DNA of 64,000 bases from Vibrio sp. SNU_ST1 (GCF_030563405.1 NZ_CP130748.1:1364001-1428000), one strand, 5' to 3'; counted from the stretch's first letter, positions 24,643-34,140 are shown. Program-made: numbers and translations. The notes: a model not told the origin generated them from the letters alone.

Positions 24643-26115
24643 TTAAAGGTAACGACTTCTCAAATGATCTTTGAAGTATTGCGCATTCAAGGTTTCACCG
24701 GTTGCGCCTTTCACCAAATTGTCGGTGGTCAGCAGGCTGCCCTTGCTCCAAATGTTCGACTCTAACCAAGTGAAGATAGGTGATAGGTCTCCACTTTCAA
24801 TCACAGAGTTCACATCCACCGTTTTCTTCATTGAAGCCATGAACTGAGCCGCGTACATCGCACCTAGTGTGTAAGAAGGGAAGTAACCGAATGCGCCGTC
24901 TGTCCAGTGGATGTCTTGCATACAGCCGTTAGTGAAGTTGCCTTGAGTGCTTAAACCAAGGTAAGACTGCATCTTAGTGTTCCAAAGTTCAGGGACATCG
25001 GTGTGTTTGATTTTGCCGTTAATCAAGTCACGCTCAATTTCGTAACGTAAGATAACGTGTGCAGGGTAGGTTAGCTCATCGGCATCGACACGGATGAAGT
25101 CTTTCTTCACACGAGTGTAGATCTTCTGGAAGTTATCTTTCTCAAATTCTGGGCCTGAAAATTGCTGACCAGCTAAGTTTGCTAAGTGTCCAATGAACGG
25201 GTCGCTGCGGCCAACTTGCATTTCGAAGAACAGAGATTGAGATTCATGGATACCCATCGAGCGCGCTTCACCCGCAGGTTGGCCTGCTAGGTGTTTAGGT
25301 AAGCCTTGCTCGTAACGAGCGTGTCCAGTTTCATGCACAATACCCATCAAGCTTTGAACGAATTCCGCTTCGTCGTATCGGGTTGTGATACGCACGTCTG
25401 AAGGTACACCGCCACAGAATGGGTGAACACTTTCATCCAATCGGCCGTGTTCAAAATCGAACTGAAGCAGCTTCATGACTTCTAAGCCAAGCGCTTTCTG
25501 CTTCTCGGTCGAGTAGATGCCAGATGGCGTATTAAACTGCTCACTTGACTGCTTTTCGATTACTTCGTCAATCAGGCTTGGTAGCCATGTTTTAACATCT
25601 GAAAACAAGACATCAAGTGAAGCAGAGCTGGTGCCTGGTTCATAGATATCAAGCATGGCATCATAAGGGGTTAGGTTCGCCGCATCGGCGCGGATCTGAG
25701 CTTCTTCGCGAGACAGTTCAACCACTTCTCGCCAGTTCTTTTCGAATCCAACCCAGTCGTTGTTACCACGTTGGCTACGCCATGCATGTTCACACTTTGA
25801 GCCTGCTAGAGATTTGGCTTCAACCAGTTTTTCTGGAAGTAGGTTAGCTTGTTGCCATTGGCGTTTAATTTCACGCAGAGACGATTGTTGTTCGTTGTTC
25901 AGAGCTTCGTTTTCAGCGTCTGCAATCCAATCTCCAAGCTGTGGTTGCGTCATTAATCCGTGGATATGAACTGAAAGCTCGGCCATCGCTTCACTACGAG
26001 CTTGGTTACCACCGGCTGGCATCATTGAAGCTTGGTCCCAACCACAAATAGAGGCTAGGTGTTGAAAGCGTGAACATTTTTGAGAGTGCTCGACTAGTTT
26101 TTTGAATGCGCTCAT
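24643..26115 (-). CDS. M32-family metallocarboxypeptidase (carboxypeptidase Taq type)
   Basis: 490 residues from ATG 26115, preceded by AAGAG; an upstream in-frame ATG would add 21 unlikely residues. The zinc motif HETGHARYEQGLP, with GIHESQSLFFE providing the third ligand Glu, and the M32 signatures DVRITTRYDE, HVILRYEIERDLI and TDGAFGYFPSYTLGAMYAAQ are all present. M32 enzymes remove C-terminal residues, are cytosolic and work as dimers. Length fits the family. It stands alone, divergent from a LysE exporter. Confidence 0.93.
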   Translation of the reverse strand: MSAFKKLVEHSQKCSRFQHLASICGWDQASMMPAGGNQARSEAMAELSVHIHGLMTQPQLGDWIADAENEALNNEQQSSLREIKRQWQQANLLPEKLVEAKSLAGSKCEHAWRSQRGNNDWVGFEKNWREVVELSREEAQIRADAANLTPYDAMLDIYEPGTSSASLDVLFSDVKTWLPSLIDEVIEKQSSEQFNTPSGIYSTEKQKALGLEVMKLLQFDFEHGRLDESVHPFCGGVPSDVRITTRYDEAEFVQSLMGIVHETGHARYEQGLPKHLAGQPAGEARSMGIHESQSLFFEMQVGRSDPFIGHLANLAGQQFSGPEFEKDNFQKIYTRVKKDFIRVDADELTYPAHVILRYEIERDLINGKIKHTDVPELWNTKMQSYLGLSTQGNFTNGCMQDIHWTDGAFGYFPSYTLGAMYAAQFMASMKKTVDVNSVIESGDLSPIFTWLESNIWSKGSLLTTDNLVKGATGETLNAQYFKDHLRSRYL

Positions 26116-26413
26116 TTGACTACTCTTAATTTGGTTTCTGTAAATGAATCTTAGGACAGCGTCAGCGTTAAGGTTCATTTCTCATGTACTTTGATTATGG
26201 CTCTACTTTTAAAAGACGCTGACCTTCGGAGTCGAAGATATAGCGAGAAAAGTATGAGGCGGTACGATGCCTTGAATTTACTATTTCTTAACAAATTAAA
26301 CTGTTCTATTGTGCACAAAATCAGTGAGTTGTATAGCTGGTGGCAATTGTTGCTTGCGAATTGTTCAGATACACGGTATTGATGATAGATCGCTGAACAA
26401 GAATGACAATGAT

Positions 26414-27049
26414 ATGGATATTTTGAACTTTGAGGCATTTTTAATTGCCATTACTATTTTAACGCTAACGCCGGGTTTAGATACGGCATTGGTGATTCGT
26501 AACACGAGCCGTTCTGGCTTATCTGACGGCGTGATGACGAGCTTTGGTATTTGTAGTGGCTTGTATGTACACGCGTTTTTCTCTGCTGTGGGTATTTCTG
26601 CAATCCTTGCCCAGTCAGCTGACCTCTTTCAAGCCGTTAAGATGGTGGGTGCGGTTTACCTGATCTGGCTTGGCTTAAGCAGTTTGCGAGCATTGATGAA
26701 AAACGGTGGCGGTTTGAAGGTTGGTGAACAAGCTCAGCAAGCATACAGTGCAAAGCGTTCTTTGCGTGAAGGCTTCTTGTCTAACGTTCTTAACCCAAAA
26801 ACGGCAGTTTTCTATTTGGCCTTTTTACCTCAATTTGTAAACCCTGAAGGTTCGCCTTTATTGCAATCTATGTTGATGGCTTCGGTACACTTTATGATTG
26901 CGATGGTGTGGCAATGCGGTTTGGCAGGGGCACTTAACTCGGCTAAAAATTTGCTTAAGAACGCGAGCTTTATGAAGTGGATGGAAGGCGTGACTGGTAT
27001 CGTGCTGGTGGGGCTTGGCGTTAAGCTTCTAATGGAAGAGCCTGCGTAG
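26414..27049 (+). CDS. LysE/RhtB-family amino-acid exporter
   Basis: 211 residues from ATG 26414, which begins MDILNFEAFLIAI; the open frame extends 35 codons upstream but without membrane-protein character. Six membrane segments are predicted. LTPGLDTALVIRNTSRSG and FLSNVLNPKTAVFYLAFLPQFV are the two signatures of the LysE/RhtB family, which pump amino acids or their analogues out of the cell. Substrate unknown. Confidence 0.9.
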   Translation: MDILNFEAFLIAITILTLTPGLDTALVIRNTSRSGLSDGVMTSFGICSGLYVHAFFSAVGISAILAQSADLFQAVKMVGAVYLIWLGLSSLRALMKNGGGLKVGEQAQQAYSAKRSLREGFLSNVLNPKTAVFYLAFLPQFVNPEGSPLLQSMLMASVHFMIAMVWQCGLAGALNSAKNLLKNASFMKWMEGVTGIVLVGLGVKLLMEEPA

Positions 27050-27087
27050 TTTTCCTTTTCTGTTGCAGATGAATAAATGAATAGATG

Positions 27088-27117
27088 AAAGCCCACGACG
27101 TATCGTGGGCTTTTTGT
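27088..27117 (+). terminator. Rho-independent terminator
   Basis: GCCCACGA (27091-27098) and TCGTGGGC (27103-27110) with a T run, after the exporter; on the other strand an A/T run could also serve the convergent aerolysin gene. Confidence 0.85.
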
Positions 27118-27153
27118 TACTGGTAAACCGAGTGTTAGATGTGAGCCACTGTG

Positions 27154-28629
27154 TTATTCAACAACGCTAATGTTCATCTCAGCGCCTTCGAAACCTAAGT
27201 CACTCAACTCATCCGCATTAAAGTTGGTAGTAACTTCGATATCGCCAATGATCTCAGTGGTTTCGTTGACTGAATCAACACTTCTTTTGCTACGAACACT
27301 GCTGGTAATTGGCGTTGCTTGTCCAATCTCAATGGTGCCTGCAAATTGAGATTCAGCGTTAAAATCGCCAGATACGTATGAGTGGAATGGGCGCAAGCTT
27401 CCCCCAGTCGCGTACTGCATACTTGATAAACCGGCTTCTTTGATAGCCCAGCCCCAGTCCCACCATTTCGTTTCTCCTGGGATGTATCGGTGATCCCATT
27501 GGTAGCGAATATCGGCTGATTCGTTGCTGCTACGGCCTATTGTGAAGGTATGAGCTTTGTAAGGGCGGTTGTCTGGGTGGGTGTGCCATGCGTTACCACC
27601 CCAACGAAGGAAGCCGTTAAATTCAACATCGTAACTGATGTCGGCGTTGAATCGGTAAGGATAAGAGATGGTTGAACGATATAGCTCAACTCGAATCGGC
27701 AGCTCTGAATTAGCTGGAACCATAGGACGAGCTTGAAGTGTTACTTGTTCGCTAGTGGAGTTGCCGTTGGTTTCAGCAAAGCTCTGGTTCGCTTCTAGCT
27801 TAATCGTTAGCTTAGTCTCGCCAACCAAAGGCCACTTGAATGTATTCTCTGTTTGAACACTTTCGGAGAATCCATAGCTATTCGTTTTCGACCAATTTGT
27901 AGATTCATCGACTTTGAGATCGACAACGACTTGTTGCGCGATGTTACTTCTGTTTCTTGCCGTTGCATAAACGGTCTTAACCAGTTCGCGATCGGACTCG
28001 ACGACATCGCCGTGCCAAAAGTTATTGTCGTTAACGGTGTAGGTGAAGTTGTCGACTGTGATCTTAGTCTTTTCGTTACAGCGATAACCATCACAAGAAC
28101 CACTGTTGTTGCCTTGTATTACCCAAGAGTTACCTGAGCGGTTAATCGTCATGTCCTCACCAACATACTGACTGTTGTTACCGCCAACCCATGCATAACC
28201 TAGGTTATGAGCTAGGTAGCTAAGAGGGCGTACAAAATCATTGCGGTTGTTCACTAAGTCATATTCAACGTCTATCTCGCTGCCTTCTGGAACGGCTTTA
28301 GCAGAGTAGTTTGGAATTTCAGATTGGTCATTGTTTGGATAGCAGAACGTTGCCCCGCTGTTTGATTGTTTAATTTCACCATGATAGCCAGGCCCCATGA
28401 TTACCCAGTTTCCTTTCAGCCCTGTGATCTGCCAAGTACCCATACGAGCGAGCAAAGCACTCTTTTGTTCTTCAGCCTCATAGCGGTCTAAAGGGCGATA
28501 GCCAGAGCGACATACATCTTCACCAAGTTGGTCTAACACTATTTGGTCTGGATAAACCTTTGCGTTTACACCGGTAGATAGAACAGACAACACTGCGGTT
28601 GCCAAGAGACTTCTGTTTATACTAATCAT
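27154..28629 (-). CDS. aerA: Aerolysin (channel-forming beta-pore toxin precursor)
   Basis: 491 residues from ATG 28629 with GAGGG upstream. Signal peptide to about VNA-KVYPDQ. The body follows Aeromonas aerolysin nearly end to end: LGEDVCRSGYRP, GNWVIMGPGYHGEIK, YLAHNLGYAWVGGN, SQYVGEDM, TNWSKTNSYG, FKWPLVGET, RYIPGETKWWDWGWAI, GDFNAESQFAGTIEIG. Receptor-binding and cysteine pairs are kept (VCRSGYR, SCDGYRCNE). Near residue 447 RSKRSVDS matches the activation region, where furin-like cleavage frees the C-terminal peptide. The product is expected to be secreted by type II secretion, bind GPI-anchored proteins and form heptameric pores. A ToxR-type regulator pair lies 550 bp upstream on the same strand. 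Confidence 0.96.
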   Translation of the reverse strand: MISINRSLLATAVLSVLSTGVNAKVYPDQIVLDQLGEDVCRSGYRPLDRYEAEEQKSALLARMGTWQITGLKGNWVIMGPGYHGEIKQSNSGATFCYPNNDQSEIPNYSAKAVPEGSEIDVEYDLVNNRNDFVRPLSYLAHNLGYAWVGGNNSQYVGEDMTINRSGNSWVIQGNNSGSCDGYRCNEKTKITVDNFTYTVNDNNFWHGDVVESDRELVKTVYATARNRSNIAQQVVVDLKVDESTNWSKTNSYGFSESVQTENTFKWPLVGETKLTIKLEANQSFAETNGNSTSEQVTLQARPMVPANSELPIRVELYRSTISYPYRFNADISYDVEFNGFLRWGGNAWHTHPDNRPYKAHTFTIGRSSNESADIRYQWDHRYIPGETKWWDWGWAIKEAGLSSMQYATGGSLRPFHSYVSGDFNAESQFAGTIEIGQATPITSSVRSKRSVDSVNETTEIIGDIEVTTNFNADELSDLGFEGAEMNISVVE

Positions 28630-29178
28630 TAACAATTCCCTCGTTTGTAATTTCTCTATTTTGATAATGTTTTGTGCGCCGTGCAGTTAACAAGACCAGT
28701 TCACTTTTTCATGTTGATAAATAGATAGATACTGAAAAGGATTGAATTAAATTACCTCATTAATTCAATGGCTTGTGTTGCTAGAAGTGTTTTTATGGTG
28801 AAATTGTATGCAACTGGAAGTGAATTTTTTGATGGGGCTCAAACCGTTTTTAGAAAAATGAGGCATTATTATCGCTACTTTAACGTCAAATTATTTTGAT
28901 GTTGTTTAATTACATGTAAGGTTAATGACTAAGTATGATAGGAGACATATTATTCACATCGTTTTTATTTGATGTAAATATCAACAGTGAAGCGGTAAAT
29001 GAGACTGGATGCTTAAATTTAATCCGTTGTTTTAAACATTCGATTAATTGAATATTAAAAGATCGAGAGAAATTTATTGATGCAGTAATAAATATAACCA
29101 TCCATTTCTTATGTGTAATATTCAGAACGATGTTAATTAAAATAAAGTGAATTTAACTGTTGGCCAAACGGCGACAAA
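28630..29178 (-). promoter_or_regulatory. Long AT-rich upstream region of the aerolysin gene
   Basis: 549 bases without a coding frame, strongly A/T rich with many TTTTA and AATTAA runs. It separates the regulator pair from the toxin gene and is the expected site for toxin promoter and regulator binding. I could not define a repeated operator by eye. Confidence 0.45.
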
Positions 29179-29640
29179 TTATCGTTTAGCCAACAGTTGT
29201 GTTCTTCCATTATTACATGTCCGAATGATAGCAAACAGATCATTTGAGCTTAATATATCAACCTTCAGTGTTAAAGGGTCATTGTTGATAAGCAGGTAGG
29301 GTGACAATAAGCTATCATTCATCGCTTTATTTATTTTTTGCACGGAGAGTAAGTCGATAGTGCCAGCTATTGAAAAGAATAGGGATTGAGAAGAGCCCGC
29401 CTCACCTCTAAACCGTAGAACAATCGGCTCGGGCATGCTGTCATCTTGGATAGACATTAGGTGTAGAACCTCGTTATCACTTATTTTGGTGAGTCCATCG
29501 GTTCGTAATACATTTCCATCTAACACAAGATCTACCACGCTATGCTGATAACGGTGCTCTTCTTGGGGTGGAGAAGAAGGAATACTCCATATACCAATCA
29601 ATAACGCTAACGAGGAAAACAGAGCTACAAATGGCATCAT
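29179..29640 (-). CDS. ToxS/TcpH-like membrane partner of the adjacent ToxR-type regulator
   Basis: 153 residues. Its ATG overlaps the regulator stop (ATGA). One N-terminal membrane segment (residues 3-19, PFVALFSSLALLIGIW) is followed by a periplasmic domain of about 130 residues. Sequence identity to ToxS or TcpH is not obvious; the role is inferred from size, topology and the overlapping position after a membrane-bound winged-helix regulator, the arrangement of toxRS and tcpPH. Such partners stabilise the regulator in the periplasm. Confidence 0.65.
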   Translation of the reverse strand: MMPFVALFSSLALLIGIWSIPSSPPQEEHRYQHSVVDLVLDGNVLRTDGLTKISDNEVLHLMSIQDDSMPEPIVLRFRGEAGSSQSLFFSIAGTIDLLSVQKINKAMNDSLLSPYLLINNDPLTLKVDILSSNDLFAIIRTCNNGRTQLLAKR

Positions 29641-30443
29641 AATTGGCCTCTCTTTAGGAATAATGCTATCTCTTCACTCGCTCGATCTAATTGCGTGGCT
29701 GTGTAAAAGATATTGATGGACTGACGTGTCGTCTTGTTGAGTATGGAGAGTTCTGAATAGCCGGGCTCATCGCTGATGTATGCCACGCAATCACATTGGT
29801 ATTTGTAGAGAATAGCCTCTAGTTCTGGGCTCATCGCCATTTCAGACTCTTGGAACACTTGAACCTGACCAACCCACTGTTCATTGAGTCGGTTTACTGA
29901 GTTGATATCGGCAAGGCTCCTATCGTGCACCTTAGCAAAAGCCAATAGCGCCGATGCAAATAGCAAACAACCAGTTGTGAAGTAACACAGTCTATTTCTG
30001 TATGATCTGATTTGCTGGTGAGCAGGCGAAGCTGGTTTAGGTATAGATTCATGGCTACTTGCAATAGAGGCCGCAATACTGCTGTTATCGAGTGGAACTT
30101 GATCGCTCACTGGAGTGAGAGGAATAGTGATTCCGCTTTGTGGTTGCGATTCGATAAAGACGCAATCATCGATAAGGCGGTAACCAACCTTTGGTACCGT
30201 CACGATTGGCGTCTCTTTAATGCCGAGCTTAACGAATCCTTGGCGGAGTAAACTGATGCATTTCGCAAGTGATGTATCACCAATGAATTCGCTTCCCCAT
30301 GCGAAACTAATGATATCTTGTTTGTTCACAATCTCTGGTGAGTGTTTAAGTAATAACTCTAAAACGCGAGTCTCACGATATCCTATTTTAATAGAACGTT
30401 CGTCGTTATAAATACGGTTTTTAATTGGGTCGAATCTGATCAT
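29637..30443 (-). CDS. ToxR/TcpP-like membrane-bound transcription regulator
   Basis: 268 residues from ATG 30443 (MIRFDPIKNRIY); the open frame reaches further upstream but the extra part is not protein-like. Residues 1-95 are an OmpR-type winged helix with IGYRETRVLELLL, AWGSEFIGDTSLAKCISLLRQ and VPKVGYRLID. A linker leads to one membrane segment (about residues 150-170, YFTTGCLLFASALLAFA) and a short periplasmic part with two cysteines close together (YQCDCVAY). This is the layout of ToxR, TcpP and related one-component regulators that bind DNA while in the membrane. The next gene is the aerolysin gene on the same strand, so toxin control is likely but unproven. Confidence 0.87.
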   Translation of the reverse strand: MIRFDPIKNRIYNDERSIKIGYRETRVLELLLKHSPEIVNKQDIISFAWGSEFIGDTSLAKCISLLRQGFVKLGIKETPIVTVPKVGYRLIDDCVFIESQPQSGITIPLTPVSDQVPLDNSSIAASIASSHESIPKPASPAHQQIRSYRNRLCYFTTGCLLFASALLAFAKVHDRSLADINSVNRLNEQWVGQVQVFQESEMAMSPELEAILYKYQCDCVAYISDEPGYSELSILNKTTRQSINIFYTATQLDRASEEIALFLKRGQL

Positions 30444-30777
30444 ATAGCCAACGTTTATTTTTATTAAAATTCTCTCAACAATGTAGATGACTATAAACTG
30501 ACTATTATATGAATTAAAGTTACATGTTTTATTCTGGTGTTTTTTGTGTGGTTGAAACAAAATGCTGTTTATTCGTTTATGACTAAAAAACGGTTATTTA
30601 TACATGCTCTGTTAAATATAAGTAATATCTAATTAAGGTGTTGGTTTTATTAGTGGCCTTTTTGTTAGCATATCTATCAGGTATTTTAATTCGCACAGCG
30701 GCCTAATTAATATCTTTTTATATGTAAGGGTATAAGTGCTAGTCATGATTTTTTTCAGTTTAATGTTTGAATAAATA
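30444..30777. promoter_or_regulatory. AT-rich region upstream of the ToxR-like regulator
   Basis: About 330 bases with no supported gene. It holds the regulator promoter (minus strand). Nothing else is seen. Confidence 0.4.
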
Positions 30778-30805
30778 TCAAAAAGCCCGTATTTGAATAC
30801 GGGCT
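30778..30805 (-). terminator. Rho-independent terminator
   Basis: AGCCCGTAT and ATACGGGCT pair around TTGA; a T run follows on the minus strand, ending the symporter gene. Confidence 0.85.
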
Positions 30806-30825
30806 ATGTATTCAATCAATTCAGG

Positions 30826-32196
30826 TTAAGCTTTAACGGCTTCACAATCATTTGAAGAAGTTAAAGGTTTGAAGAATAGCTTGGTTTCTTCGATAACAAC
30901 GTGTCGCAGTAAGATAAGCCCAATTAGGTTCGGAATTGCCATTAGGCCGTTCACGATATCCGCCATTATCCAGATCATGTCGAGCTTTAAGAATGCACCA
31001 GAAGCAACCAAGGCGATGAAGATGATCTTGTAAGGCAATACTGCTTTGGTACCTAGTAAGAACACAACACAGCGCTCACCGTAGTAGTTCCAACCTAAAA
31101 TTGTGGTAAACGCAAAGAAGATTAAGCCAACAGAAACCAACATAGGGCCAAGGGTGTCTGCATTCAAACCAACAGCGAATGCATGAGTGGTCATCGCAGC
31201 ACCAGACAGGTCAGTTTGCCAAGCGCCCGTTAAGATAAGCGCCAGACCTGTCATCGTACAGATGATGATGGTATCGAAGAAGGTGCCTGTCATAGAGACA
31301 AGCCCTTGTTTCACACATGAGTCTGTTTTAGCCGCGGCTGCTGCCATTGGTGCGCTACCTAGGCCAGATTCGTTCGAGAACACGCCACGAGCGATACCTG
31401 ATTGGATAGCAAGCATGATGCTCGCGCCAAAGAAACCACCGGTTGCTGCTGTGTTGGTAAACGCAGAGGTAACAACAAGGGTAATGGCATTCAATAGCTG
31501 GTCTGCATTTGAAACCAGAACGCTTAAACATGCGACGACGTACATAACCGCCATAGTAGGAACGACTTTCCCTGCCACCTTAGCGATAGCTTGAATACCG
31601 CCAAGGGTTACAACCGCCACTAATATTGTGAGAACAACCGCTGACATCTCACGCGAAGCGCCAAATGAGATTTGAGTTGCGTCTAAGATAGCGTTTACTT
31701 GTGGGAAGGTACCAATACCGAAGCAAGCAACACCGAGCGCGAAAACAGCGAACATGACCGCTAAGATTCGTGAGCCCACTCCGTATTGAAGATAGTACAT
31801 AGGGCCGCCAACCATTTCGCCATTGCTATCGGTTCTGCGGTATTTAACGGCAAGTAGACATTCTGCGTATTTGGTCGCCATACCAAATACAGCGGCAAGC
31901 CACATCCAGAATAGGGCACCAGGGCCACCAATCTTGATTGCGGTCGCTACACCAACGATGTTACCTGTACCAATAGTTGCAGAAAGCGCTGTACACAAAG
32001 CGGCGAAGCTTGATACGTCACCCGTACCGGATTTGTCTTTGCTGAACACCATTTTTAGCGCGGTTGGGAGGTGTCTAAACTGGAGTAAGCCTAAGCGAAA
32101 AGTAAAGTAGATCCCCGTTCCCACTAGCAGAATAAGCAGTGGTGGTCCCCAAACGAATTGGTTGATAGTTTGAAGTGTAGCTTGTAGATGGTTCAT
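30826..32196 (-). CDS. Alanine/glycine:sodium symporter, AGCS family (glycine-riboswitch controlled)
   Basis: 456 residues, about ten to eleven membrane segments. GTGNIVGVATAIKIGGPGALFWMW, GGPMYYLQYG and FSNESGLGSAPMAAAAAKT are AGCS signatures. It imports alanine or glycine with sodium. GGGGAAACC precedes the ATG. A tandem glycine riboswitch lies in the leader, so glycine is the most probable cargo, with uptake for use as carbon or nitrogen when glycine is plentiful. A second AGCS gene lies 2 kb to the right without such a leader. Confidence 0.93.
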   Translation of the reverse strand: MNHLQATLQTINQFVWGPPLLILLVGTGIYFTFRLGLLQFRHLPTALKMVFSKDKSGTGDVSSFAALCTALSATIGTGNIVGVATAIKIGGPGALFWMWLAAVFGMATKYAECLLAVKYRRTDSNGEMVGGPMYYLQYGVGSRILAVMFAVFALGVACFGIGTFPQVNAILDATQISFGASREMSAVVLTILVAVVTLGGIQAIAKVAGKVVPTMAVMYVVACLSVLVSNADQLLNAITLVVTSAFTNTAATGGFFGASIMLAIQSGIARGVFSNESGLGSAPMAAAAAKTDSCVKQGLVSMTGTFFDTIIICTMTGLALILTGAWQTDLSGAAMTTHAFAVGLNADTLGPMLVSVGLIFFAFTTILGWNYYGERCVVFLLGTKAVLPYKIIFIALVASGAFLKLDMIWIMADIVNGLMAIPNLIGLILLRHVVIEETKLFFKPLTSSNDCEAVKA

Positions 32197-32329
32197 GGTT
32201 TCCCCTTAATAAATATAAAATTTAAGGAGAAGAGGGAAGGCAGTGCGGATCTCAGGGATCGGGAGCACTACTTAATACATACGGATTTCTAGATAGAATT
32301 CTTTTGTTAATTAAGGCTGTTGCTTTCCA

Positions 32330-32577
32330 CTCCTCTGTCCTTTTGCCTGAGAGTTTCACTTAGCGAATCACTTATAGATAAGTAACGGGCACTAAGCTTG
32401 CTCCTTCGGCGACCGCTTGCTACAAAAAAAGTAGTACGGTTCTCTCCAGAGGTTCCTCCAACGACAGTCCTCACTTTTCTGGATTTCTCCAGCATAAAGA
32501 ACCTGAAAGATTTACTTCTTCGGCGGGTCAATCTAACTAAATGTTATTATTTAGTTAAAAACCACTCTCCTGCAGTC
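32330..32577 (-). promoter_or_regulatory. Tandem glycine riboswitch
   Basis: Read on the minus strand, the first aptamer begins near GCAGGAGAGTGG (32575 downward) with GCCGAAGAAGTAAATCTTTCAGG, and the second has CTCTGGAGAG, CGCCGAAGGAGCAAGC and AACTCTCAGGCAAAAGGACAGAG (ending near 32332). These are the conserved cores of the type described from Vibrio cholerae, where two aptamers cooperate before one expression platform. The distance to the symporter start is about 135 bases. Confidence 0.92.
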
Positions 32578-32760
32578 TTCATCGGAACAATTACCTAAAT
32601 AATTAGGTAATCTGTAGGCGTATCCTAGATCATATAAAATGTGATGTCAGCTACAAAATATCTGTTTGCTTAAATGTTGTTCAACTAAATGATCAAACAA
32701 CGAGTCTCTGACGTAACTTGCTTATTTAAATGGTATAAAATAGAGAAACAAGGAGGAGTT

Positions 32761-32919
32761 ATGACTCGACTAATAGCGATTGTTTTTTTATTGGCTTTGG
32801 CATTTGTACTGTTTCGTTACCGGACGAACGAAAAACTGCAAAAAGGGGTAGTGATAGTTATCGTTAGTAGCTTCCTTTTGTATACTGCCAGCCTGATGAT
32901 TTCGGAGTTAACTCGTTAA
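32761..32919 (+). CDS. Small membrane protein
   Basis: 52 residues from ATG 32761 with a near-perfect AGGAGG site (AAGGAGGAGTT). Two hydrophobic helices (about residues 3-18 and 28-46) flank a basic stretch (RYRTNEKLQ). Family unknown. The strong ribosome site and membrane-protein composition make it a likely real gene. Confidence 0.7.
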   Translation: MTRLIAIVFLLALAFVLFRYRTNEKLQKGVVIVIVSSFLLYTASLMISELTR

Positions 32920-33016
32920 ACCTATCTTTGAGTTTTGAGTTTTGAGTGTTGGGATGAACGTGTTAGCAAAGCTCAAGTGCTTCTGGCTTGGGCAATAGAT
33001 TTAATTGAGCTTACTG

Positions 33017-33052
33017 TATCAGTATCAGTATCAGTATCAGTATCAGTATCAG
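33017..33052 (+). repeat. TATCAG hexanucleotide tandem repeat (6 copies)
   Basis: Six exact copies of TATCAG, ending 41 bp before the GTG start of the coiled-coil gene. It lies in the leader or promoter spacer. Confidence 0.95.
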
Positions 33053-33093
33053 TGACCGTGTAACGTTAAGCAAATTTTTGGGAGTACCCGCTA

Positions 33094-33828
33094 GTGAACC
33101 AGCAATCTGGACAAGGCGAACAAGATGAAGTGGTTGTTATTGAAGAACGTGATAAACGTAGTCAGCTATATATCGGCATTGCTGCGGTTATCGGTTTAGC
33201 GTTAGGCGGCTTAATCGGTTCTACAGTCACGGCTTCGAAGTGGGAGTCCACTTATCAGGTACTCGAAATTCGTTATCAAGAACTGCGTGATAGTAAAACT
33301 CAGCTGGTGACATCAGTTGAAGAAAAAGTGGCAAAAGTTGATACCGAAATTGATGCGAAAGTAGAAGCTGCTCTAGTGAAACAGGCAGAAGAGCATCAAA
33401 AAGAACTCCAAGATTTAGCGAAACAATCTGCAGTTTTAGAGAAAGCAAACTACTCGTTAGAGCAGCAGTTAAACGAACAGAAGCAAACGTTAGAACAAAC
33501 TCAACAAAACAATCAAAAGTTGAGCCGTCAAGCTGATATGCAGTCGACTTTGTTTGAACGTTCGCGTGAGCTGTTCCGTAAAGAATTACAGATATCTCAA
33601 GAGCTTGAAAAACTCGAGAAAGAAAGAGATGAACTTGAACAGAATCTTGGTTCTTTGAAGAAAGCGTGTGATGTTTTCTTAGACGGCACGTCATGGGATG
33701 CGAAATCTGACGCTTGCGAGAAGCAGGATAACGCTAACTCGCGCTTGAGTGACATCAGACAAATGATTGAAGTTCACACCATGGATATCAAGCAGATCAA
33801 AACTCTCACTGAAGAGATGGGTCTATAA
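33094..33828 (+). CDS. Membrane-anchored coiled-coil protein
   Basis: 244 residues from a GTG start (GGGAG upstream). One membrane helix (about residues 26-46, YIGIAAVIGLALGGLIGSTV), then a long coiled coil rich in Glu/Gln/Lys (55-195), a two-cysteine segment (KKACDVFLDG, DACEKQ) and a final helix. No family recognised. The single helix with a large coiled coil suggests an envelope scaffold, but this is speculative. Upstream lies a hexanucleotide repeat; downstream a strong terminator. Confidence 0.8.
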   Translation: MNQQSGQGEQDEVVVIEERDKRSQLYIGIAAVIGLALGGLIGSTVTASKWESTYQVLEIRYQELRDSKTQLVTSVEEKVAKVDTEIDAKVEAALVKQAEEHQKELQDLAKQSAVLEKANYSLEQQLNEQKQTLEQTQQNNQKLSRQADMQSTLFERSRELFRKELQISQELEKLEKERDELEQNLGSLKKACDVFLDGTSWDAKSDACEKQDNANSRLSDIRQMIEVHTMDIKQIKTLTEEMGL

Positions 33829-33873
33829 GCCGAAGGCTTTACCTACCTAACATTAGTTTTGCCAGTAAATACT

Positions 33874-33912
33874 GAAACGCCCACATCACACAAGTGATGT
33901 GGGCGTTTTTCG
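33874..33912 (+). terminator. Rho-independent terminator
   Basis: ACGCCCACATCAC and GTGATGTGGGCGT pair around ACAA, followed by TTTT. Confidence 0.9.
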
Positions 33913-34012
33913 TTGTACTCAGTTTTTCGAGAGTAAGTACATAAAAACGGGTCTGATATTAGGCTGAGTTGTCAAAGTTTATAGGCGTACTGCTGATTTT
34001 CTCTTCAGGCAT

Positions 34013-34048
34013 AAAAAATCCCTACAAGCACAGCTTATAGGGATTTTG
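34013..34048. terminator. Bidirectional terminator
   Basis: AAAATCCCTA and TAGGGATTTT pair around a 13-nt loop; on the minus strand it ends the second AGCS gene. The rest of 33913-34140 shows no gene. Confidence 0.75.
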
Positions 34049-34140
34049 TAAGTTGCAGTACTGTTCTCGCTTTCTCAAGCAAAGGGTCTTACAAAAATTT
34101 TTAGAACAGTGTTATTCGACAATAAATTATTGACGAGTCA

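Noticed and set aside
33017..33052. Possible CRISPR-type repeat
   Set aside because: It is a simple hexanucleotide tandem array without spacers or cas genes.
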